Shown here piece by piece: positions 1 to 14,900 of a stretch of DNA of 64,000 nt. A model generated the notes under the pieces. The model did not search any database. It worked only from the letters and a program-made list of their open reading frames with translations, and was not told the DNA's origin. The position numbers and the translations under genes are program-made. Each line of letters begins with the position of its first letter. Positions within the stretch are counted from its first letter, which is position 1. This DNA is from Dipetalonema caudispina (taxonomy: Eukaryota; Nematoda; Chromadorea; Rhabditida; Onchocercidae): NCBI GenBank assembly GCA_013365325.1, contig JABVXV010000003.1, positions 1 to 64,000 on the forward strand, given 5' to 3'.

Positions 1-1227
1 AACGAGCACGATAGAATCTGCAAGCAGCGTTGTCTGGTGAAATCTTCAACGCATTCTCTAATAGTTCCATTGCCTGCAACACTTTTTATCACACTGCATG
101 TTCAAAATTATACTTCTACTATACTACTACGCATTGCATATATGTTGACTGTATTGTAACCCTTTACACTACCGATTTCATTTTTCTTACCATTTCAATT
201 ACATCTCCCGGAAAACCTGATAATAGGTAAGTATCGCGTTTCATTGGATATCGTTCGAATCTTTCAGCTTGTACATAACATCCTTCCATACTAATAACTT
301 TGCTACAATCTTTAAGCGTCTCCGGTCCCTCTCAAGATTCTAGTTCTAGGCACTGTTTCAGCCTGTATATTTTAAGTAGTAGGATTATCTTTGTAAGCAA
401 TAATTGAAAAATCGAAAAATTCCACTAGCAAAACTAGTAGCATTTACCTTGAATGGTCACAATTTTCCCGTCAATTTCTTTAAACAATAGTTCTCAATAG
501 ACAAGTGTTCCTATGGTCATTCAGATTAACACTGAATAACAGAACAACTCTCCCGATCTTCCTGTTTTTGACATCTCTACCATTATTCCTTTCTATTCTA
601 CCTAGTATTTTACCACAACCAAAACAGGTATTTAATATCTATGCTTATGATTTATCTTCTTTCGAACTATCATGTTCATCTGATTGTTCCTCAAACAACT
701 GAACTATAGACAGTTTCAGTTTACCACATCTTGCCTGAATCATTCGTGGAGTTTCTCAATCTATGAATTCTTGAGAAGGAATTAGTATTAACGAGTATTC
801 CTTTTCCACCCGTAAGTAAATCTGGCAATGATTCCAGCAGCTCTCAGTCACTTCTTTACTGAGGTCATTTAGTGTCTCATATTTTGTTTTTATTGTCAAG
901 TTCTGTTAAGTTTTTCACATATACATGACGTGAGGCGTAAGAAGTGGGAAGGAATGGTCTATTACTGTAGCTGATTAAGGGTGAACGTGTAGTTAATGAC
1001 GTAAGACGTGTGCAAGTAGGACTGCCTTAAGCGTCGAAATCCTTTGTCTATGGTATTAAATACAGGTGTCAGGTGACACACATAATGTATCCATTCTAAA
1101 TTAGTCACATACATCTACATTGTCGTAGGTTCTACACATTCGTTTGTTCGGTGAGTTAAATATTATAAACCATTATAATTTTAAAAGGAATTTGGTTAAT
1201 ATCCTAGTACTATGTATATATTGGTTG

Positions 1228-1266
1228 ACACACACACAGACAGACACACCCACACACATACACACT
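1228..1266. repeat. Imperfect CA microsatellite
   Basis: Run of CA dinucleotides interrupted by GA, CC and TA steps. Low-complexity, no coding role seen. Confidence 0.85.
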
Positions 1267-4200
1267 CTCATTCCCCGCTTCCTCACGGGGTTGGTGTTCT
1301 ACTCCTCCAGGAAATCTTTTTATTTGAGTGAATCATCGTCCATTTTAAGTCTCATCAGATGGCTTTCAGATTGACAATTTCAGTAAGATTAATTGTCAGT
1401 TTGGGACGGCATCGGAAGAATGTTCGAAATCCGCCCGACATATCGTTCAAGCACTGCTGGAGGTCGGTCCTATCCCCTCACTCTCCTTCATTTCACTCAT
1501 ATCCACCACGGTCAAGTGCATCTGTCCCCCCATCTTTTCCTCCCCCGCTCCCCGCTCTTTGTCACGCCCCGTAGCACAATACATATACACATACGGCACT
1601 TTACGAGATAACGTTGTCGGTTTGTTTGTCTGTGTGTTATTCAGCTCGTTGTGTATATGTGTTAGTCGTTAAAATGAACTGCCGATGATGTCTGTGGGTG
1701 TACATGCGGTCTGTGTGGGTGTCACACACTTTGATATTATTCCGCTCAGACTATTATTGTGCGGTAAGTGGAGATAGTCCGTTTCATTTCTCCTAATTAA
1801 AAGCTTTAACGCATGTTGCGAGACACCCACGCATGCCACCCACGTATGCACGGGAAGACAATGGCAGTAGTACACAGTGGTTTTCTTAAAATTAAAATTT
1901 TGGCAAACGCTATCATCAATGCTTCATTGCCTGTGCTTCTCATCCGTCATATAAGATTTTTCTGTTCTGTTGTTGAGAATTTATAGATGAGAGATTTTTT
2001 AAAGAATTGCTTGATTTACTTTGAGAACAAGCTAAAAGTGGTATAGATTGATTTTGAAATTAAACAGGATTGATTGTGAATTGTTGGAAGTTTACAGATC
2101 TTGAAAGCATTACCCTGACGAATCCATTCGTCTTTGTAGGCGGATAGCGATGAAAAGATACAGGTCAAGGTGATAACTGGCATTTTATACCCAATTTTGC
2201 TCACATTCTTTCTGCGAAATTTAATTGATCAATCAATTAACAATAATGTAAGGCACACAACTTTTTTCGGGTAAAATACATTTTGTTTGTTGTGTATTGT
2301 GTTATCGCTTGTACACAATTCATTAACTATAAGCAGGAGGAGTATTACCTGTCTTGATCGTCGATCTCTGATTTCCTCGGGAATGGCACCTCCTAATATA
2401 CCAAATCTGTTGCAGTAGTCTAGCTTATGAATTCAACAGATGGATTTGGTCCAGCATTAGGAGCCCAGCCAATCATTGCAATTGTGTGTAGTCTTTAACC
2501 GTGATATATTCGTCAACATTAGTGTTTGTTCAGTCCCAAGATATCATCTCTCACTCAGAATACATTTAATGCTTTAGGTTATGCTTTAGTACTTTAGTAT
2601 TAATGCTTTAGTACATCTGCCTCATTTACCTGTTCCGTTTGTTTAGCTGCTATGAAGGAAACAAGTTTGTCTTAAGGCTTCCAAAAATATTCATTTCAAT
2701 TAACACTTCTAAACATTTTCATAAAACTTTTCGAAAATGCTAAGACCGAATTTTGGAGTTATATTCCTGAAAATTTAGCGTAAGTTTTTGTAAAACCGTG
2801 AAAGTAATTTTTTTTTTTAAAAAAAATTTCGAACTCTTTCTTCCCTTGCAATTATACATACCTTAATATTTTGCTGATATAGTAGTTGTGTAACCAATTG
2901 ATAAGTGCTTAACTTACAATGGACAGGATCAGTTCGATAATTCAGTGTTTTGATTTCCCCTGTAAACTTCTGTAGATATTTTCATAAAATTGGAGCAAGA
3001 AATGAGGCAAACCCGCATGATAAAACATACTTTCAATTTCGAACAGCACTATCGCATCCGTGATGATTTCTTTTCTGTCTTTCTAAATGCAGATGATCGG
3101 CAGTAAATACCTCTGAACAAGGCCAAATTCCCCTTAAGAATTTCGTGTCAAGGATTTACGAGGCTGTTCACATAATTGTTGGAAGAATATTACGTCAATT
3201 GGACCGATGTTTTACACAGGATTATATGTTTTAAGACCCAGAAGCTGTATTTATTTGATATCTGATTTTATCATTCGAACATCTATCGATTCCAATTGAA
3301 TGTCAATGTAAGCTACCGTTGAAAGATATTAAATATAATTGAAATTTTTGCAAATTTTTACGCATTAATTCGCACAGATTTTAACAATATCAATAATTTT
3401 CATTTATTCTTTCAATTTTCTAGCATTTTTAGAAGTAAATAAGTTGAAAAAAAAATACTAGGATGAAGTAGAAGCCCAGAAAGAGCTAATGAATTACTGC
3501 TTGGGAATGACTGTAGTTCAGTAATCGGACATGTTGAAGCGGATTTTAATTTTTTTAAATGTGAGATGCGGTTGGAAGGATGTACGTTCGTATTTGAAAA
3601 TCTATAGTAAATTTCGCATTATATGTTCACTCATTTTCTATTGTTCTCCAAGAACCTCCAAAAATGCGTTCTTGGCCAAGAAATATATGCTTTTGTGTTC
3701 GTTGATGAATGCCGTTTGTTGTGTGATTTATCATCCGCAACTTCAACATCATTACTCATCAGCAACAAACCCACAAGTATCGTCCTTCCTTTACCATCTC
3801 TGCATCTTCTACCAAATAAACGGATACTATGCAGACAAGGACAGAAATTTCCGTTACCTATGACTAATAGTTCACTAAGTGGTTTTATTCTTTTCAGTAT
3901 ACGATCTCAGTGGTTATATCATTCTAAGTTCGCCGTATTCAAGTTATTACGGTAACTGTAATTAAAATTAGTGTTTAACTGGAGAACATATGTCCAAATT
4001 ATCAAAATATTTGTTCTCATAGTTTCAATATTTTGTCAAATACGACTTTAGAGTGTGGTCAGTGACATGTCCAAGAATTCTAGAGGATTGAATCTTGAGA
4101 AACGAGTAGGAGGGATTTCGATGGAGGGCAAACCCATATTAATAGTATATCAAAGATAGGACATGTGCATCGCTAAAAGAGTTTTAAAAGTAAGCATTCA

Positions 4201-6564
4201 ATGAAGTACCCTCAATAATTCAGTACACATTATTCAGGTGGATATCAAAACAGGATCAGCATGGTACTAGTTCCGGTATTCTTTTCATATGTCAGCGTTT
4301 TCTTGATTACATCTATGTGACATACATCAACTACATTCATAATGATAAAATTGAAGCTAAGAGTATCGAAGAGGTGGCTTGTATCACCTGTGAGTTATTT
4401 CATTACAAGTGGTAACACTCTTTGTTGAATTTGCAAAATAAATTGTGTTGAAGTTGTTAAGATAGCTGCTTGGACGCTTTCATTTACTACTATTAAGTTT
4501 CTTCGTTATTTTCTTGGGTAATAAGAAGCAGATAGAGATTTTGACAATTAATGAAATGCAAAAAGAGGTCCTATTACTATTACCACTGCCATTACCATTG
4601 TAGAAATATTACTATCGTAACTGTCGTAACTACGGTAAGCAAGGAAAAATAGCAGTAGGAAGCGAATTGAATTGACCCTGAACTCTTTAGACGGTGGAGC
4701 GTGCAGGCGAAAGTCCCCATTTCCTCGTTACCTTGTTACCCCTAAAATTAGGTCGTCGGTAGGGGTCACCATTTCGTGAATTTCAGATTTTCGAAAGCAT
4801 AAAACAGCACAACTAGCCGTGGTTATGCATGTGTGGCAGCACCCAGATCATTGCAGATTTCTCCTTTGCATCCTTCCCACAGAACTATTTAAATCTTGCT
4901 GTTGTGAATAGGGGATTTAACTTCATCGTGTTTTGTATAAGAAGCGAATGAGATTTCCTTTCGTAGCTTTTATCGAACTTTCGTCATCTCTGTTTGTGTT
5001 ACCTCAGTTTCAGGAAATGTATCGATATTATCTGTGATCATGAGACACGTTTTCCATCGATGAAGTATTAAGTAATTCATTGATCAGAGATCATCATGAA
5101 ATCATCCATCTTATATTTCTGCTCTACTTTTGATATTTTATCGTGATAAACAGTTACCTATTCTAATCTTTAGAATTTCAAATTTTTGAAGTCTTTAAAC
5201 TACTGTTTTAACCGTATCTAACAGGATGTTCTTTTCCTGAATAGTCATCTTTCCTTGAGGGGCCTGAGATTGCATAGTAGTTTATCCTTTCCCGATAGTT
5301 TTTAAATTAGAATCGGTAAGGGAGATTTCTTCTGCTTTAGAGTTTTAAGGATTTCATGTATTGAAGGGACATTTCTGGGGAGTCTCAACATACATACGAT
5401 GCTGAAAATGGATGATATTTGAATAATAAGTTCGATTATGGTAATGTATCTTATAAGGAGTCAATTCCATTTTCATACAGAACAAAATTAGCAGCTTTCC
5501 TCCAATTCTATCAGTTGAATGGAAATCAATTCATGTATTAGCTATGAATTAAATTAGTATGAATAACTTACTTTTTATAAAATCGAATCGTTCTTCACAT
5601 AATCCAAAGATAATAAAATTAATGGAGGAATGAAAATAGATATGAATAAATGAGATAACTTTAATATAATCACTAAAAGAGTTATCTATTTATTTGGTTG
5701 ATGAGGATGAGCATCGAGCAGCTGGATTAGCTTTTTATTGGTGCCATTTTGAGGTTCCGTTGATGCTCTTTGCTTCAACCATCTATCTTCCTTTTACTAT
5801 TAATGAAACGATTTCTTTAAGAGTATCTGAAAGAGTAGCATGGATAAGGGGAACTTCCATCATTTTTAATTCTACCATAAAATTCATCCTATGCACTTTT
5901 ACCGTTTTGTCATCTTCTCACTCTCATCTAAAAGTTCTTTAAAAGATTGATATAAATCTATATGAATGTTTCACTAAAAGTATCAGATGAAAGATCGGTC
6001 ATTCATTTTTTCTGAAAGTATTCTGAATTGTTATAGAAATAGTTGTGTCTATTTGAAATGCAAATCAGTTTTCAGAAGAGAGAAAAGGAAATGCTTGAAT
6101 GTTTAGAAGTAGTTTGCCTAACATTACATTAACTCTTTTCAAAGAAGGGATTATATTTGAGGATTACTGAGATTGGTCTTTCATAGAGTGAAATGAAAAT
6201 GCTTCTAGGCTACGGTATGTTAGTGATTGAGGGACCACTAACAAGCTTAGATATTCACCATGGGTACTTAAAGAAAATAATGCATGTGGGATTTCCGTTA
6301 AAAGAGCTTTAGAATTCAGAAATGATAATTAATGTTCTGATGATTTGCATTTCAACTTTTATTTAATCACTAAATTAAGACTTTGAAATAAAAGCAATGT
6401 GATAAGGACCATGTCAGGAGATGAATTGGAATACTGTCAGAGGTAATAGCGTTAATCATGCTGTGAACTTATCTCTTGAAAAATTTGTATAAAAAGATCT
6501 ATCAAGCAAATTGCTTTTCTTTCGGGAAATATTTGCAGTTCGCTAAGTTTCGTTAAACATGGAG

Positions 6565-6592
6565 AAAAAAAAAAAAAAAAAAAAAAAAAAAA
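6565..6592. repeat. Poly(A) homopolymer of 28 bases
   Basis: Uninterrupted A run. No target-site duplication or upstream retroposed coding sequence was recognised beside it, so it is reported only as a homopolymer. Its length is prone to assembly error. Confidence 0.9.
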
Positions 6593-8407
6593 CACGTCAA
6601 GGTAATATTCCATAAGAAGACGTTTAGACTGGGTTGCCTACAAAACCGCCTAAAATACAAAAATTAGATAACTGTCATCGATATTCCTTTACTCTTGTAG
6701 ATACCTATCTTTTGGATTTGTAATGAAGTGAAAATTCTACTTGAAAATATATATGACATCCTGATTAGCTTATGTATAGGGCAGTAAGGATTGACAAGCT
6801 TAGATGATTTTTTATACCTAAGATGAGGTAAGACATCACAGAATTTCATTGCTTATGGTTTACATGTCATGAAATAATCATATGAATTACCAAACTCGAA
6901 CTCAAATTGCCTAAACATTCAGTATACTAGACTGATCACATAGCTAACTGTATCAGCTGTTTGACCGTTTGTCATAATTCATTCACTGATTTGATTCAGC
7001 AAAACGCTAGAATATTGCTGCAAATGGGATTTTCAAGCCATCTGTGATCCAGCAGTCTGGTGGATCCATTTATTTGCTTTCTTATGAAAATTCAACAGCT
7101 GCAAAAATTTGTTTCATCTGGCTATTTGTGCAAGTCCATGCACGCACTTGCATCTGCACGCATCTCGTCAATGACCTGATTTTTCATAAATCAGCTTTTA
7201 AGAAGGCACAGAAATTCAACGTAACTGATTGATGCTATGCACACTAAATGTTTTGAATAAGTTTAAAAGACGGAAATTTAAGAGATCTCGGAAGATCCGA
7301 AATCATGATTTACTGTACAACTAATAGTTTTGGAAATTTCAAATAGTTCTATTGCATGCAAATTCCATACCGGGACTTTTCTTGAGATTTATTGAACAAA
7401 GTTCTCACTATACATTTCTTGTACCATTTACCGAATTTTTTTATCTGCAGCATTCCTGCAGAATTAAAGTGCAAATCCTTGCTAGATAAATGGAAATAGT
7501 TATCACTAAGGTTGACATATGCAAATTTGAGACTGTATTTGCTTTCTCATTTGAAGCTAATGTGTCGTAGAAACTTGAAATTATGATGAAAATGAATGAC
7601 ATAATGGCATTCATCACTGAATCTGACCTTTTCATTAAGATATATACTGCTAATCATTAAAAAAAGAGTTATACTTTAAAATTAGATACGCAAAGGTCAG
7701 TATGCATTTGTACATTTATAATTTGGTCTTTGAAATGTTTCCTTGAGTTCTTAAGCACCCGCAGAACATTAATTGAAATGAAATCTAGAATCTAAATTAC
7801 ATTGAATTATATAACTCGGCTTGGATTAAGATATATTAATTGGATAGAAGAAATGATTACACTATTAATCTACCAACGAATGACAATTCCAGGTTTCTAT
7901 TGCATATCAGAATGTTTGATCTATTGTGGATGAATCTTCTGATACCCTAAAGAAGTAGTGTGGAAGTGATAACTTTCAAAGAAGTTCCTGAAAATTATAC
8001 GATGTGGTGTGGAAGCGAATGATAGAAATTAGAGCTGTTTTCAAACTTTCAAACAGATTTCAAATTAGTTTTAAACAGAATTTCTAGGTGTTGTTGTGAC
8101 AATATTACATTATAAGTTAGTTTTAGTGGGAAGAGATGATTGTATTGGCTTTGAAGCTATTAATGAAAGCTGTGCGAGTGGGCTTATCTTGTAGGGTAGT
8201 AGAAGGAAGCTTTCAACATAATTTGAATGGAAAGAATCGCCTCCAAGTATGACTCCCGAGAGTACGGTATCTTATGATATGCCTCTGTTCTCGATCAATA
8301 GGGCATTCAGACTTATGTTCTCTCTGCTATAAGATGTAATGTGATCTTGCAGGAAGAAAGGCGAAGAAGGAAGCTGGAAGATAGAACGACCGACCGAAGT
8401 GTTCATC

Positions 8408-8503
8408 GCTGCTATTGCTGCTGCTGCTGCTGCTGATGCTGCTGGTGCTACTGCTGTTGCTGATACTGGTGATGATGTTGGTGATGTTGGTGGTGTTGGT
8501 GGC
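8408..8503. repeat. GCT/GAT/GGT trinucleotide repeat tract
   Basis: About 95 bp of GCT units grading into GAT and GGT units. Both strands stay open through it: the plus strand reads Ala-rich then Gly/Asp/Val-rich, and the minus strand reads a Pro/Thr/Ser/Ala-rich peptide with an ATG at 8542-8544. It lies about 400 bp before the COUP-TF start codon and is probably untranslated leader or promoter DNA. Confidence 0.8.
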
Positions 8504-8912
8504 TTGAAGTGTTTCGCCACGGACCATTTCGATTTCTTTGGCATTGCTGCCGCCGCCTATTGGAGGAATTTCAGGCCAAGAAGCTCTGATCCACGACCTT
8601 TGCCCCGCCCCGAGGCTAAAGTGTCATCTAGGAGAGAGATAGGAAGAGGAGAGTCGGCAACCTGTCTATACATCACATCCTGCCTCTCATTCCACTTCTA
8701 TTGCTGCTGTTGCTCCTTCTGCTGCTGCCACTTTCTCTTCCTGTCCTTAGATAACCCTTACCTAACAATTTAGAAATAAAAACATTAAACGAATTTTCTG
8801 ATTACCTGGCGAAAAGAACGCCACTTGCAGCATAATCGGGAAGTGTGACGTGCATAAGAAGTGCATGAAGAAAAAGCAATGGAAAGAGGAACACCGTGTT
8901 CCCCCTGTGGAT

Positions 8913-11900
8913 ATGTCCGTACCCGTAGTAAGCTCCTCCTGGATGGATTCTACCATCAGAAATCCAAGCACCAGCAATCCGGATGCTAACATCCAGGTAA
9001 CTCACTCACTAATCTAGCTAGAGGTACGTACCATTGTTGTAGAAAGTAAGTACTCAATGTATTGTAGTTTGACTTGCCTAAATATGACATGATTAAATTT
9101 ACATTCTTTGAATTCATTATGGAGAGTATAATTGGAGGACTCACGATCGTCGTCTGGTGCAAGCAGCTCTGATTCGGGTAATGTATCGAACAGCGGTGTT
9201 GCTGGCAGTAGCGGCGGTGGTGTTCATCAGGAAAATTCACCAACTGACAAACAGCTATTGCTTGGTACCGAATGTGTAGTTTGTGGTGACAAATCGAGTG
9301 GCAAGCATTATGGGCAGTTTTCATGCGAAGGATGTAAATCATTTTTTAAAAGGTATCCCAACTCTCCATTTCAATACCTCAAATGTTACGATGAGCCTCT
9401 CCCAATGGGTGCCTATTCGAACACTTTGATATCATATAATTTACCCTTCAAATTTACTTTAACTGTAATAGAAAAATAGAAAGCAAATAAATAAATTTCT
9501 TTGCTGTAATTAAAATACGGTTATTCCATTAACGGAAATCATTAATTCAAAAATCAATGTATACTTATGGGCACCATTAGTTGACGTTACTACATTTAAT
9601 AAAAATTTCTGGAATTTACTTCTCATTCAAAACTTTCCATTCTCTATACTGTATCAATGGGATTCATGGTTGTTAGCTAAGACATATGTGATATAATCAT
9701 TATTGTAACATGTAAGCCAGTCTTCCTAGCCAAAATAAATCTAAGCATGCTACCTGTATTTGTAACTGGATGAACGGATACTCAGTACCTGTCACTTTCA
9801 CATTGTTCATCCTTTTTATTACTATCAATCTGTGCACATATTATCTTTGAAAATTTGCGAAGCAATATTCTTCCAATTAAAATCAGTGGAACTACAACTT
9901 TCTCGTATACCCTCAGTAAGGATGAGAATATGAATTTGACTTGACTCTAGTAAAATTAGTGAAGCACTTTTCCCTTCATGATTTTTACCTGTTCCTGCAT
10001 CGCACTACCATGATTAACATCTGTTGCATTTGGATCACTTCGTTGTGAGCTCCGTGTGATTTCGTTGTTAAGAGTGTGGGAATCAAGAAGAAAATCGGTT
10101 TCATGCTTCAGATCAATAAGACGAAGTCTTAATTATACATGTCGCGGTTCCAAAAATTGTCCAGTAGACGTGAATCATCGAAATCAGTGTCAGTACTGTC
10201 GTTTGAAGAAATGCGAAAGAATGGGAATGCGCAAGGAAGGTTCGTTCTGCCTTATGTTTAATATTTATTTCTGGTATTTAACAGTTGTTTGTTTAGTTAT
10301 TCTTTTGCTAACCTCATCGCTGCAAAAAAACATCGTATTTATGTTCATTAATTAGTCAACCAGTTCAGTTGAAAGGACCCTTCCCATATCCATTTTGTCG
10401 AACAGCCAACGCAAAAATTTGTTACGCTGCAAGTGCCATCCTGCACCGAGCACTGATATCCTTTGACTTTTTTAGCCTTCCAAATGAATTTTTTGTAACT
10501 AAGGAACCTTTTTACCTAAAAAATATTAAGAAATAGGGTAAATTGGTAACCAGTAATTCTCGTGTCAGCAACATTTGAATTCTTTTTCGGACTGTAAGAA
10601 TTGAAGTTCAAGTGGAATTGAAATTTTATTTCACAATTTACAACAAATTTTCTTATTCAGACAGTAAACTGTTTATGACCCATTTGTCTACAATGAATGG
10701 ACGTGGCTGCTAAGTTTCGTAGTTGCATCTTAATGCAAATCCTCTTAAATTCAAAACCTAGACTGTTTACCATTGTACACTTCTTTTTTGTTGTTTTCAC
10801 TTTTGTCAAAGCTACTCCTTGTTTGCTTGATTTCTATTCCCTTTGTTCACTTAATTAAATCATTCATGCAAATGATGGTGTTGATTAGCACTGATTGATA
10901 AAAGTTTGTAGTCTATGGTGAAAGTTTCATATTATCAGAATACGGTGGAGAGTTTGGACATTTTATTTTAGGTATTCATATGACGGGGAGGAATTCAGTA
11001 AATGAGGTACCTGTTGAAAAATGACACTCGTCAGATGAAGCAGGCAATATTTAAAACGAATATTTCAGCAGTACAACGCGGAAGGATACCACCAAATGCG
11101 CAGCATGCTTACTCCTCAACAGTTCTTTTTGGTGAACGATTACTGGCAGTAAATCAGGGTGTTGCTTCACATTTTTCATCCATTGTGACGCACCTCATTC
11201 GTGCTGAGCCATATCCGCCCACCGCTTGTAAGTGCTTTTGCTATTCCTTTTATTTATGAATTCGGAGAGAAACATCTAGATAATGCCAATTGTTTTAGTG
11301 AAGGTCATTTCAAAGTTGAATTTTCGTGTTTCTGTTCCTTGAAGAAATTAGACTTTTCCGAGACTGTTTAATGAAGGGAGATATGTTTTATTGAGCTGAA
11401 TCATATGTCACATTTCGTATCTTTTCCAAAGAGCTTGAAAGTGTTCCTTTATTCTCAAAGAGACGACTAAGGCATTGAATAGAGGAGGCACCTTCAGTAA
11501 TTATTTTAAGTGGTCGATATTTCGGATAAATTTTTATAACTTAACTGTTTGTCATGCTATTATTGTTTTGCTTTTATAGTCAACTCAGAGGATTAAGCTC
11601 TTAGAAAATTTAATCTGCTAGCAAAGTTTACTGCAGCACAGTGACTTGACTTAACATTTGCCGGGACTGTTTATTAGTTAATTTACCCTATGCAGTGAAA
11701 AACATCTGTTTCTCATAGGCTTACCATCAAAATCTTTTATTTATGCATTTTATATAGGGTCATCAAGTTTTTCGGTAAAAAATGATATATTTATAACGAT
11801 AATTTGAACAAATTGTTCCAAATACAGAATTCACAGATATAAACTGCATTATTCTTACTGAATACTTCTGTCTACCTAATTCAAAGATCAAATGACTGAA

Positions 11901-14900
11901 ATACCACTTCAACATTAAATAAGACAGTTTTCTTACTATTTGCTCTAAAGCTTTTTCCTGCTCTTGCTTTCATATTAAAATTTTCATTAATATATTAATA
12001 TATTCAAAATTTGCGGAAACAAAACCCCGAAACGTAGATTTATGCACTCAAGTCTGTTTAGCTGAACTTTCTGCAGAGGATTCATTTCATAAAAATGTTA
12101 TGTAATTTGCTTCTTAACCAAACTGCTCGTTTTGATTAGGAAGTAAATTATATAACAGGGCACTTTAATCCATTTTCCTTTAACAGATCTGTTACTTTAA
12201 TTCTGGATAAATAGTACTCTAGAAACTTTCTTAAACAAAACTTTGCTGAAATTGAAATTGGGCAGGAATTTGAATAAACTAAACGGGATTCAAAGGAGAT
12301 GATTCTCTGCCATTGAATGACCTTAGCAACGGTTGTTAATTTGAACAGTGGCAGAGCACCTCCTCAAAATGGATGTTGGTTAGAAAACAGACATAGATTT
12401 CTAGATGATTTCCAGCATTTTAAAAGAACGTCATGACGAAATAGTCTCAATTTCTTCTCATGCATAACCCATTCTTTTAGCGCTGCTTAGCTTAGGTCTT
12501 CTTATGACTTGATGAATAAAGTCAAAAAATATATTCACTCCTATGTTGGTATCATGAAACATAGCACCACAGCATACCAAAGTGTTAGATGAGGCTTATC
12601 ATTTAATACAATCTTCGTTAAATTTTTTTGAATAGTTAATATTTAGGTAGTTTTAGGGAGCTTAAAAAATTGGTTATAATAATCGCGTTGGGAAATTGGG
12701 ATCGGATCCATTTTCTAGAATTTGGACATTGCGAATGTTAAGCATACAGGTAGAGTGAGTGGAAACAATTCGTAGTAACAATCATATCAGAACTTCGTTT
12801 ATTGTTCGTTTATTGTTAGAACTGAATAGATAAAAATTAACTGATGACTAAGCACTCATAAAACTATTCCAGGTAGCTCGTCGTCAAGTTCAATTGGAAT
12901 GGATAATATCTATGAGTTTGGTGCCAAGTTGTTGTTTTCTGCTGTTGAATGGGCTAAGAACATCCCATTCTTTAATGAACTCAGTGATACTGATCAAGTA
13001 CATTCTTTTATTCTTGTCGTTCTTTCGTTACATCGAGTTCAAAATCTAGTATAATAACATAGGTGTTTCTTAGCTTTTTTTCCACCTCGCTTACAATGCT
13101 CAGTTGACGTTAGATAAAAGCTGATTTGAAAACCTTTCTTTTTCTGCCTCTTAGCCAAGGTGCAATCGAAAGTAAGCTATTGCAAGGCATTTTGCGATAC
13201 CTCATCTCATTTGCAAAACTTTTCATCAAAGTTGCTGCATTTAAGTCTATTCTTTAAATCCGAATTTCCGACTGGGATTAAGTCTCGTATTTGAGTTGCT
13301 ACGTTTATTCTCTTCTTAAACAGTAATATTTAATAGTTGACACTACTTCGAGCAAGTTGGGCTGAATTGTTCGTGGTGAATGCAGCACAGTTTGGTATGC
13401 CGGTACATGTAGCACCTTTACTTGCTGCCTCTGGTTTGCATTCTTCTCCTCCGCTACCAACCGATCAACTTGTTGTATTCATGGATCGGATACGTGTTTT
13501 CCAGGTCATTTAAATCTTTGTTTTCGTCCTTGTTGTTATCGAACGAGAAAATATGTGAACATAGTTCAATATGTAGAGTTCTCTTTATTTTAGCTTCGAT
13601 TTTAGGCATACGGACATTGTTCGATAATCATTTTGAGTTGTATAAGCCTACTTCAACGCGGAGAAAAGATAAACCAAATTCTCTGCTTTCTTCCAAAAGT
13701 GGTTTGGAGTTGTAAGGATGATTTAATATCAGATAGATATACAATCTGGATCAAGAAACTAAATGTTTTTTGGTAATATATTTGTATGAAAATACGCAGA
13801 TTCCGGGTTTATTTTAGGGTCAAATTGAACGTTTGAAGGCATTGCAAATGGATCCAGCCGAATTTTGCAGCCTGAAAGCAGTTATATTATTCAGTGTCGG
13901 TTAGCATTTTGATGTTTTATTTCTCTTTTATTTTTTTACTTAAATTATGCTAACTATACCTTGAGTTTTTCGAATATCCAGTTTAAAGTGAAATCCCGAT
14001 AGAAGAGGTCTTTCTTGAGAGATAGCGTAATAACTTTGTCAGTATCTTCTTAATTATTATTTGTTATATTGAATGTTATACTCATCATTAAAAAATATAA
14101 CAATATTATTATTTGAAAAACATTCTATTCACCTTTCATATGATTTTAAAATGAAAATATGAACATTGACGATATTTGACATGCTTTGAACAGCATATAT
14201 TGTTAATGAAAACTTTTGTTAACAATTCCAAATGTGAGATATATTATGTGTAATGAATTACATACATTCGCAGTTGGAAAAGCTTTGCGTTTGTCTAGTG
14301 TCAAGGGCTGAGAAAATGCATTAAAGAAAGGGGTGAAAGGCCTTAAAATAGGATGTTGAAAGGAGGCCCTAGAAAAAAGAGGTAAATGGGTCAATAAAGT
14401 GCCGATTTCTCTCCACCCAGTGCAAGTGAGACATATTTTCACCGGAGCAAATGAACAAATGGGTCATCCCGACGAAATGGCTACATCAACTGATTTGCGA
14501 TAATGAGTCATAATTGTCGCTTAAATTGTGAAAACCGAGCATATAGGACAGTGAATTTCAGGTCTAAAGACAAGATTAGCAAGTATCAGTTTCAGCAGTA
14601 CGGGCAGTGATTCTGTAATGGCCGCAAACCATCAGTTACCAATGGGGTGAAATAACGCGCCTTTCAAAAGAGAAAAACTTATGACTCTTCTGTATGACAT
14701 CATAGTAGTGATGGTCCGTTTTGACTGTTCAAACTTTCGGCGATATGCACTTAGTACATAGTAGATAGGTATAGGAATATCAAAAACCTTCAAGTTAATG
14801 CACATGGTATCTTTTCCCTTTCCATGAATCAATCACCATTTTTGCACACTGAATGTGCAGAACCATACATCCTCCAAAATCCACCAAGAGTTTTATTTGT

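Larger units (their letters stand above)
1..8912. other. Gene-poor region upstream of the COUP-TF gene
   Basis: I see no convincing coding exon here. Open frames are short, lack recognisable domains and look like chance. The stretch holds a CA-type repeat near 1228-1266, imperfect copies of an ATGCTTTAG-like unit around 2568-2615, a run of 28 A at 6565-6592, a slightly GC-richer patch around 4680-4780 of unknown nature, and trinucleotide repeats around 8408-8503. Since it precedes a developmental transcription factor, it could carry distal control elements or untranslated 5-prime exons; that is inference. Confidence 0.6.

Noticed and set aside
1359..1611. Two overlapping plus-strand frames rich in Pro, Ser and His
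   Set aside because: Low-complexity C-rich sequence, no splice continuity, no family resemblance.
4680..4790. GC-richer patch considered as an RNA gene
   Set aside because: No tRNA cloverleaf boxes, rRNA or SL-RNA motif could be made out by eye.
13422..13715. 97-residue plus-strand open frame inside the COUP-TF gene
   Set aside because: Overlaps COUP-TF exon 6 in another frame and runs into its intron; no domain.
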